Assembly: GCA_016293005.1 (NCBI GenBank)
Contig: JAEDFA010000056.1
Location: forward strand, 1 to 11,644
Origin: Treponema sp.
GTDB taxonomy: Bacteria > Spirochaetota > Spirochaetia > Treponematales > Treponemataceae
Direction: 5' to 3'
DNA length: 11,644 nucleotides
In this document: one piece after another, positions 6,563 to 11,644 of the stretch
Numbering within the stretch: the stretch's first letter is position 1
Layout: every line of letters begins with the position of its first letter
Position numbers and translations under genes: made by a program
Notes under the pieces: generated by a model
The model's database searches: none
What the model was told of the DNA's origin: nothing
What the model saw: the letters and a program-made list of their open reading frames with translations, nothing else

Positions 6563-7644
6563 ATAAAGTCCTGGGCAATAATTCTTGCACTTTTGTCTTG
6601 ATAGAAAACATCTTCAAAAGAATCAGGAGATTTTGTCCAGTCTCTTTGAAGGACTTCATTTACAATTTTTGGAATTTGTGTAAAAGAAATTTTTTTATCG
6701 ATAAAGGCTGCAACTGCGATTTCGTTTGAAGCGTTGTAGGCAATTGTGTAACTTTTTCCAAGTTCGGCCACTGAAAATGCGTATTTTAACATTGGAAAAA
6801 GAGTTAAATTCGGTTTGTAAAAAGAAAATTCTTTGTCGTAAAAATCAAAAGGTTCCAGAAAATTTGGTTTGTTTTCTGGCCATCTCAATGCGTTTATTAT
6901 GGGATGCTTCATATCCGGCTGTGAAATTTGTGCATAAATCATTCCATCGTTAGTCTGAACCATAGAATGAACAAAACTCTGCGGATGAACGGTAACTTTT
7001 ATGTTTTTTGTGCTGATATTGAAAAGTCTTTGCGCTTCTATTACTTCAAGACCTTTGTTTGCAAGAGTTGCGCTGTCGATTGTGATTTTTTTTCCCATGT
7101 TCCATGTTGGATGTTTTAATGCCTGCTCTAGAGTAACATTTTCAAGCATTTCTTTTGTATAGTTTTTAAAAGGCCCGCCACTTGCTGTGATGATTATTTT
7201 AGCGATGTTTTTAAAACCTATTTGGTTTATAAGGCAGAAAATTGCAGAGTGTTCTGAATCTACAGGAATGATTCTTGCACCGTTTTTTTCTGAAAGTTCT
7301 TTTATTAAAGGCCATGCCATAACAACAGATTCTTTATTTGCAAGTGCAAGGTCTATTTTATTTTCAAGGACGAATTTTGAAGGAAGAAGTCCTGCTGCCC
7401 CGCTTATTCCGTTTACTACGATATCCGGTTCCGTTTCTGAAATAAGGCGTTTTATTCCGTCTGTTCCTTCATGTTTTGTTAAAGTTGATTTACAGTTGAA
7501 TTCATTAGAAAGGGATTGAAGTTTTTCTGCATTTTCATTTGCCTGAAGACCACAGATTGAAAAACTGTCTTTTTCATTTCTGATTATATCGATTGTACTT
7601 TTACCGATAGAACCTGTACAGCCAAGAATTAATACTTTTTTCAT
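6550..7644 (-). CDS. dxr: 1-deoxy-D-xylulose 5-phosphate reductoisomerase
   Basis: DXR converts DXP to 2-C-methyl-D-erythritol 4-phosphate with NADPH and a divalent metal, the committed step of the MEP isoprenoid pathway and the target of fosmidomycin. The 364-residue sequence has the NADPH-binding GCTGSIG at 8-14, NGISGAAGLLP near 78-88, ANKES at 102-106, the metal ligands D129 and E131 in VDSEHSA, SGGPF at 155-159, the flexible active-site loop HPTWNMG at 178-184, and SATLANKGLE at 191-200 with the third ligand E200. It is somewhat shorter than E. coli Dxr (398), mostly at the C-terminus. An AAGGGA Shine-Dalgarno precedes the ATG. The neighbouring uppS consumes the pathway product, a meaningful pairing. 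The assignment is firm. Confidence 0.97.
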   Translation of the reverse strand: MKKVLILGCTGSIGKSTIDIIRNEKDSFSICGLQANENAEKLQSLSNEFNCKSTLTKHEGTDGIKRLISETEPDIVVNGISGAAGLLPSKFVLENKIDLALANKESVVMAWPLIKELSEKNGARIIPVDSEHSAIFCLINQIGFKNIAKIIITASGGPFKNYTKEMLENVTLEQALKHPTWNMGKKITIDSATLANKGLEVIEAQRLFNISTKNIKVTVHPQSFVHSMVQTNDGMIYAQISQPDMKHPIINALRWPENKPNFLEPFDFYDKEFSFYKPNLTLFPMLKYAFSVAELGKSYTIAYNASNEIAVAAFIDKKISFTQIPKIVNEVLQRDWTKSPDSFEDVFYQDKSARIIAQDFICAL

Positions 7645-7668
7645 AAATTTCCCTTTTAAAAGTTTATT

Positions 7669-8544
7669 TTAAGCAGTAATTAAAACCGGATTGTATAAAA
7701 GTGAAAATGCTATGTAGAAAATCGGTGCAGAAAAAAGAATTGAGTCACAGGAATCAAGAACGCCTCCTCGTCCTGGAATAAGCATTCCGCTGTCTTTTTT
7801 ATTTGATGAGCGTTTGAAAGCAGATTCCGTTAAGTCTCCTATGATTGCCGCTGTTGCAGTTATGAATCCTAGCGAAACTGCCTTTATAATTTTAAGTGTC
7901 AAATCCTGTGTTTCTATAATTTGCGGAAAAGCGAATGTTGCTATAAGGCATGTAAGAATTGCTCCTAAGTAGCCACCGATAAATCCTGCAATGCTTTTAT
8001 TTGGGCTTACACGAACATAGCCGCGGTTGTTTTTACCAAACAACATTCCGAATAACCATGCGATAGAGTCATTCATAAAAACCGTTACAAGAAACATACT
8101 TATGATTATTGTTGAATTTTTAAAAAGGCTCATTCTTGTTATAAAAGTTAAAAGAAATCCGCAGTAGAAAATTAAAAACACCGAAGCTGGAAGCCTTTTA
8201 TTTGAATCTTCAAATGTTTTGTGGGCAAAAACTTCATAACACATCATTATAAGTGCAGAAAGAATAAAGGTCCAATGCGTAAAATTGTCTGCGTCTGAAG
8301 GAATAAAAAAAATTGCACAGTATGAAACTATTGGCATAAGTGCACTTAAAATTGAAGAAAGCCATATTGGCGGCATTTTTATATTTTCTGAAAAAAGTTT
8401 GTGAAGTTCTACTGCAGCGAGAACAGAAAAAATTACAACTGTTATATTGAGAAGCAAATGATGAAAAAAACTGAAAAAAATTATCATCACGACAAGAGGA
8501 ATCCCAATAAAAAATGTTAAAAGTCTCTGTGCAAGTTTATTCAT
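7669..8544 (-). CDS. cdsA: Phosphatidate cytidylyltransferase (CDP-diacylglycerol synthase)
   Basis: This integral membrane enzyme turns phosphatidic acid plus CTP into CDP-diacylglycerol, the precursor of all major phospholipids. The 291-residue product is very hydrophobic, with roughly seven or eight membrane spans. Conserved cytosolic motifs are present: SPNKSIAG (180-187, equivalent to SPKKT-EG), GDLTESAFKR (236-245), K250-D251, and LIPGRGGVLDSCDS (255-268). The PROSITE-type CdsA signature normally reads HGG and DRxD; here it is RGG with DSCD, so H becomes R259 and R becomes S265, while both aspartates (D264, D267) and the KRxxxxKD part are kept. It is probably an active family variant. 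It starts 7 nt after uppS, and its AAGGA overlaps the region of the uppS stop. Confidence 0.93.
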   Translation of the reverse strand: MNKLAQRLLTFFIGIPLVVMIIFFSFFHHLLLNITVVIFSVLAAVELHKLFSENIKMPPIWLSSILSALMPIVSYCAIFFIPSDADNFTHWTFILSALIMMCYEVFAHKTFEDSNKRLPASVFLIFYCGFLLTFITRMSLFKNSTIIISMFLVTVFMNDSIAWLFGMLFGKNNRGYVRVSPNKSIAGFIGGYLGAILTCLIATFAFPQIIETQDLTLKIIKAVSLGFITATAAIIGDLTESAFKRSSNKKDSGMLIPGRGGVLDSCDSILFSAPIFYIAFSLLYNPVLITA

Positions 8545-8551
8545 ATTTTCC

Positions 8552-9256
8552 TTATTTAATTCCGCCGAAACGCCTTGTTCTGTGCTGGAAAGTCTGTATG
8601 TTTTTTATAAACTCTTCTTTTGTATAATCAGGCCATAATGTATCGGTAAAAATCAATTCTGCGTATGCTGCCTGCCATAAAAGAAAATTGCTTAAGCGCA
8701 ATTCTCCGCCAGTTCTGATTAATAAATCAACATCAGGTATATTTTTTGTATCAAGAGCAAGCGATAAATCCTGTTCAGTTATGGAAGAAAAATCTTTTTT
8801 TTGAGCGGCAAGTTTTTTTATCCCGCGTATGATTTCGTCTTTTCCTCCGTAATTAATCGCAAGAAGTACAGTTGTTCCTGTAAAATCTTTTGTATCGTTT
8901 TTTGCGTTTTTAATTTCTGTCTGAACATCCATCGGAAGAGCGGTAATGTCTCCAATGTGTTCTATTCTAATTTTATTTTCTTTATAGAAGTTGAATTCCG
9001 AACTTAAGTGCTTTTTTATTAAGGTCATAAGATAACCGACTTCTTCTTGAGTTCTTTTCCAGTTTTCCGTAGAAAAAGTATAAAGAGTTACAAATTTTAT
9101 GCCAAGATCTGACGCTGCCTTTACGATTTGTTTTGCAACATCAAGACCTTCTCTATGACCTTTTGTGCGAGGTAAATTGCGTAATTTTGCCCAGCGCCCA
9201 TTCCCATCCATTATGATTCCAATATGAACGGGAAGGGTAGAAGTTTCTGTATTCAT
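8552..9256 (-). CDS. uppS: Undecaprenyl diphosphate synthase (cis-prenyltransferase)
   Basis: The enzyme adds eight isopentenyl units to farnesyl diphosphate, giving the C55 carrier used for peptidoglycan and other surface polymers. The 234-residue protein has the catalytic HIGIIMDGNGRWA (11-23, Asp17), the R30/H34 region (PRTKGHREG), TLYTFSTENWKR (58-69), NYGGKDEI (135-142), DLLIRTGGELRLSNFLLWQ (177-195) and AYAELIFTDTLWPD with E200. All the family signatures are intact. The start codon shares one base with the frr stop (TAATG) and has a GGAAGG just upstream inside frr, so it is translationally coupled to frr. Its isoprenoid substrate pathway is served by dxr two genes downstream. Confidence 0.96.
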   Translation of the reverse strand: MNTETSTLPVHIGIIMDGNGRWAKLRNLPRTKGHREGLDVAKQIVKAASDLGIKFVTLYTFSTENWKRTQEEVGYLMTLIKKHLSSEFNFYKENKIRIEHIGDITALPMDVQTEIKNAKNDTKDFTGTTVLLAINYGGKDEIIRGIKKLAAQKKDFSSITEQDLSLALDTKNIPDVDLLIRTGGELRLSNFLLWQAAYAELIFTDTLWPDYTKEEFIKNIQTFQHRTRRFGGIK

Positions 9257-9792
9257 TAACCTTCCATTATTTCTTTTTCTTTTGTATCGTAAATTTTATT
9301 GATTTCTGCAATATATTTATCTGTAAGTTTTTGAAGTTTGTCTTCTTCTGTTTTTAATTCGTCTTCTGTGATTTCGCCAGCTTTCTGTTTCTTTTTAAGG
9401 TCATCGTTGCCGTCGCGGCGTATATTTCTGATGGAAGTTCGCGAATTTTCTGCAATTTGTTTTGCCTGTTTTACAAGATCTTTTCTGCGTTCCTGTGTTA
9501 GTGCAGGAATCTGAATTCTGATAACTTTTCCATCGTTTGACGGATTTAATCCAAGGTCACTTGTTAAAATTGCTTTTTCAATTTCTGTGATTAATGATTT
9601 ATCAAAAGGCTGAATCATTACTGTTCTTGCCTCTGGAATTGAAATTGTTGCAACCTGATTGAGTGGAGATTTTGTTCCGTAATAATCTACCCGTACTTTG
9701 TCAAAAAGTGCCTGTGAAGCACGACCTGTTCTGATTGCATTGAATGAATCTTTTAATGATGAAATTGTTTTTTCCATTCTTTCTTCTGACAT
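9256..9792 (-). CDS. frr: Ribosome recycling factor
   Basis: RRF acts with EF-G to split the post-termination ribosome. The sequence contains SLKDSFNAIRTGRAS (helix 1), VDYYGTKSPLNQVATISIPEARTVMIQPFD (domain II), and NDGKVIRIQIPALTQERRKDLVKQAK followed by the long C-terminal helix with RNIRRDGNDDLKKKQK. The 178 residues compare with about 185 in most bacteria. The deficit is at the N-terminus, where the usual opening before SEERM is missing. The start at 9792 is well supported: GGAG lies just upstream, the frame meets a stop 24 nt before the ATG, and no upstream ATG, GTG or TTG exists in frame. The gene is separated from tsf by 99 nt and overlaps uppS by 1 nt. Confidence 0.96.
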   Translation of the reverse strand: MSEERMEKTISSLKDSFNAIRTGRASQALFDKVRVDYYGTKSPLNQVATISIPEARTVMIQPFDKSLITEIEKAILTSDLGLNPSNDGKVIRIQIPALTQERRKDLVKQAKQIAENSRTSIRNIRRDGNDDLKKKQKAGEITEDELKTEEDKLQKLTDKYIAEINKIYDTKEKEIMEG

Positions 9793-9798
9793 AAAAAT

Positions 9799-9802
9799 CT
9801 CC
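9799..9802 (-). promoter_or_regulatory. Ribosome binding site of frr (decides the start)
   Basis: On the minus strand TGGAGA (9803-9798), containing GGAG, sits about 5-6 bases before the frr ATG. It confirms that the short N-terminus is the encoded one rather than an annotation artefact. Confidence 0.7.
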
Positions 9803-9823
9803 AGATAAAAAAATTAAAAGTTT

Positions 9824-9885
9824 AAAAAGAAAGGTATCTTAAAAGAAAGTTTGATGATTTTTCTTTTATGGAAACCTTTCTTTTT
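9824..9885 (-). terminator. Two-tier hairpin between tsf and frr (possible attenuator or processing site)
   Basis: A perfect 12-bp outer stem (9824-9835 with 9874-9885; minus-strand arms AAAAAGAAAGGT and ACCTTTCTTTTT) encloses an asymmetric internal loop and a 9-bp inner stem (9840-9848 with 9860-9868) around an 11-nt loop. On the transcribed minus strand the 3' arm ends in Ts and is followed by AAAC and then T-rich sequence with a seven-T run. That could make it a partial intrinsic terminator reducing expression of frr and downstream genes relative to rpsB-tsf, or an RNA-processing structure. No clear promoter was seen between it and frr, so complete termination is unlikely. Confidence 0.5.
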
Positions 9886-9891
9886 TTATTT

Positions 9892-10725
9892 TTATTTTCC
9901 AAGAACATAGAGCACGATTTTTTCAAATGATAAAGCGGCTCCTGCTTGTTTTCCGGCCTCTTGAATAGCCTGTGTGACAGTGATTTTTTCATTGTCGAGG
10001 TATGGCTGATCCATAAAACAGATAGAAGAAAGCAGTTTGTTTACTTTTCCTTTTAAGATGCCTTCTTTTACGTTTTCTGGTTTTTTAGCCATTGATTCAT
10101 CGTCTGCCATCTGTGCTTTGAAAATATCTGTCTGTTCATCGATGTAAGACTGAGGTACTTCCTGTTTTGTAATGTATTCAGGTTTGTTAGATGCAAGGTG
10201 AAGACAGCATACATGTGCGAAGTCTTTAACTGAATCTGCTTCTGAACCTTTGACTACAACTACAGCACCGATTTTGTGGTCGTGATGAACATAAGTTGAA
10301 GCTACACAGCCAGACGGAATTTCGATGTATTCTGCGCGTTTTACAGAGATGTTTTCTCTGAATTTCACAAGAATTGTATCGATTAATGCTTTGTGTTCGT
10401 CTAAAATGCCTGAAGTCTTCTTTTGTAATGTAGTTTCACATACTTTTTCTGCAACATCAATGAAATCCTGATTGTTAGAAACGAAATCAGTTTCGCAGAG
10501 AACTTCTACGATAGCAAGAGCATTGCCGTCCTGTTTTATAACGATTCGTCCTTCGGCTGCAGTACGGTCTGTTCTGTTTGCCATTGCAGCAAGACCTTTT
10601 TCTTTAAGGAGTTTTTCTGCAGCAGCAATGTCACCGTTAGTTTCATTAAGAGCTTTTTTGCAGTCAAGCAATCCGGCTCCTGTTGAATCGCGAAGATTTT
10701 TTACATCTGTAGCGGTATAATTCAT
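9892..10725 (-). CDS. tsf: Elongation factor Ts
   Basis: EF-Ts is the guanine-nucleotide exchange factor that recycles EF-Tu-GDP to EF-Tu-GTP. The 277-residue protein starts with the UBA-like domain (VKNLRDSTGAGLLDCKKAL, then GDIAAAEKLLKEKGL, about 8-45) and has AAEGRIVIK and the EF-Tu-contacting TDFVSNNQDF at 79-88. The length is close to the E. coli protein (283). The start has AGGAG eight bases upstream and lies 17 nt after the rpsB stop, the near-universal rpsB-tsf pair. In many bacteria pyrH follows; here frr comes next. Confidence 0.97.
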   Translation of the reverse strand: MNYTATDVKNLRDSTGAGLLDCKKALNETNGDIAAAEKLLKEKGLAAMANRTDRTAAEGRIVIKQDGNALAIVEVLCETDFVSNNQDFIDVAEKVCETTLQKKTSGILDEHKALIDTILVKFRENISVKRAEYIEIPSGCVASTYVHHDHKIGAVVVVKGSEADSVKDFAHVCCLHLASNKPEYITKQEVPQSYIDEQTDIFKAQMADDESMAKKPENVKEGILKGKVNKLLSSICFMDQPYLDNEKITVTQAIQEAGKQAGAALSFEKIVLYVLGK

Positions 10726-10742
10726 TTTTATTACTCCTAAAG

Positions 10743-11618
10743 TTAGTTGTTATCGTAGAGTTTGTCTTCGTCTACAAGCTGATTTTGAGAATCGTCTTCT
10801 TCAATATCTTCTTCTTTTGGTTCTGTAGGTTCGTAGTTAGAATAATCACTGATTTCTACATCTTCATCTTTTTGTGCAGCGTCAGTCATGATTCCTTCGT
10901 CTTCATCACCAAGGTTTTCAAGAATTTTTAAACCGCTTTCATTGTCTGTTTCGATAACGGCATTTGCAATTATTGAAGTGAAAAGTGTTATTGCACGGAT
11001 TGCATCATCGTTTCCTGGAATTGGATATGTGATTCCTTCCGGGTTACAGTTTGTATCTACAACTGCGATGATTGGAATACCCATTCTGCGAGCTTCTGCA
11101 ACAGCAATCTGTTCTTTGTGAGTATCAATGATGAAAATTGCTCCTGGAAGTTCTTTCATTTCTTTGATACCGCCAAGATTCTTTTCGAGTTTTGCCTTTT
11201 CTTTCTGGAGAGCGGAAACTTCTTTTTTTGTAAGATTGTCAAAAGTTCCGTCTACTTCCATTTTTTCGATTTTTTTGAGGCGTAAAAGTGATCTTTTGAT
11301 TGTAGAGAAGTTTGTAAGCATTCCACCGAGCCAACGGTTGTTTACATAGAACATTCCGCAGCGTTCAGCTTCTTTTTGGATGGCCTGTTGAGCCTGTTTT
11401 TTAGTTCCTACGAAAAGAACTGATTTTCCTGAAGCAGTAATTTTTCTTACGGCTTCATAACTTTCTTTGATTGCAGCAATTGTTTTCTGCAAGTCGATGA
11501 TGTGGATTCCGTTTCTTTCTGCGAAGATGTATTTCTTCATTCGCGGATCCCAGCGTTTTACCTGATGACCAAAATGTACTCCTGATTCAAGCAGGTTTTT
11601 CATGGTAACTACAGCCAT
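10743..11618 (-). CDS. rpsB: 30S ribosomal protein S2 with acidic C-terminal extension
   Basis: S2 sits on the back of the small subunit and is needed to bring in S1. The product is 291 residues against about 240 for a typical S2. The conserved body covers about 1-225: LLESGVHFGHQVKRWDPRMKKYIF (9-32), GIHIIDLQKT, LFVGTKKQAQ (68-77), NNRWLGGMLTNF (93-104), and the VVDTNCNP and IPGNDDAIRAI motifs (187-210). Residues from about 237 form a low-complexity acidic tail, with 23 Asp/Glu and three Lys in the last 55 residues, probably disordered. The start was set at the ATG with AAGGAG six bases upstream; the alternative GTG 15 nt earlier overlaps that ribosome binding site. It is the first gene visible of the minus-strand run; its promoter is beyond the right edge. 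Confidence 0.97.
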   Translation of the reverse strand: MAVVTMKNLLESGVHFGHQVKRWDPRMKKYIFAERNGIHIIDLQKTIAAIKESYEAVRKITASGKSVLFVGTKKQAQQAIQKEAERCGMFYVNNRWLGGMLTNFSTIKRSLLRLKKIEKMEVDGTFDNLTKKEVSALQKEKAKLEKNLGGIKEMKELPGAIFIIDTHKEQIAVAEARRMGIPIIAVVDTNCNPEGITYPIPGNDDAIRAITLFTSIIANAVIETDNESGLKILENLGDEDEGIMTDAAQKDEDVEISDYSNYEPTEPKEEDIEEDDSQNQLVDEDKLYDNN

Positions 11619-11624
11619 GATTGA

Positions 11625-11630
11625 CTCCTT
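11625..11630 (-). promoter_or_regulatory. Ribosome binding site of rpsB (decides the start)
   Basis: AAGGAG on the minus strand lies 6 bases before the ATG at 11618. This near-perfect Shine-Dalgarno rules out the upstream in-frame GTG at 11633, which overlaps it. Confidence 0.85.
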
Positions 11631-11644
11631 CACTGGTAATTTTT

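Noticed and set aside
10472..10720. 82-residue open frame on the + strand inside tsf, plus similar antisense frames in dxr, rpsB, uppS, rlmK and the propeller gene
   Set aside because: These lie opposite strongly conserved coding sequence, have no family resemblance and look like complements of real genes.
1..11644. Mobile element, CRISPR array, toxin-antitoxin or defence island
   Set aside because: No direct repeats with spacers, transposase, integrase or nuclease-type genes, and no shift in composition; all genes but the propeller gene belong to housekeeping families.

Overview
This is a low-GC bacterial chromosome segment made almost entirely of housekeeping genes. The gene content, the rpsB-tsf-frr-uppS-cdsA-dxr-rseP order without pyrH, the acidic C-terminal extension on ribosomal protein S2 and the AT-rich codon use suggest a spirochaete, most likely a Treponema. 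That assignment rests on family knowledge and remembered gene order, not on a database search. No rRNA, tRNA, CRISPR array, insertion sequence, prophage gene or compositional island was seen.

Layout. Positions 1-942 (+ strand) hold the 3' end of rho (cut by the window edge) and rpmE, encoding the zinc-binding form of ribosomal protein L31. rpmE has its own near-consensus promoter, a leader of about 80 nt and a strong intrinsic terminator. A stand-alone RlmK-type 23S rRNA methyltransferase gene (989-2092, - strand) converges on rpmE. It is divergent from a class I/II PLP-dependent aminotransferase gene (2255-3445, + strand), whose consensus promoter sits so close to the ATG that the mRNA is predicted to be leaderless. 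A 15-bp perfect hairpin terminator follows it.

Positions 3519-11618 (- strand) form one long, tightly packed run, transcribed from the right edge leftwards: rpsB (S2), tsf (EF-Ts), frr (ribosome recycling factor), uppS (undecaprenyl diphosphate synthase), cdsA (CDP-diacylglycerol synthase), dxr (first committed step of the MEP isoprenoid pathway), rseP (intramembrane zinc protease), and an exported WD40/beta-propeller protein of unknown function. From frr onward the genes are separated by 24 nt at most, or overlap by 1, 13 and 4 nt, which implies translational coupling. The only sizeable gap is tsf-frr (99 nt). There pyrH is missing compared with many bacteria, and the transcript can form a large two-tier hairpin that could attenuate or process the message.

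Functionally, the operon ties translation factors to envelope building. Dxr feeds isoprenoid precursors, UppS makes the C55 lipid carrier for peptidoglycan, CdsA makes the phospholipid precursor, and RseP plus the exported propeller protein act at the membrane or periplasm. I see no clearly new defence or mobile system. The points most worth following up are the propeller gene coupled to rseP, the predicted leaderless aminotransferase mRNA, the tsf-frr hairpin, and several family-level oddities (CdsA signature, short RRF N-terminus, S2 acidic tail, RlmK without its RlmL half).
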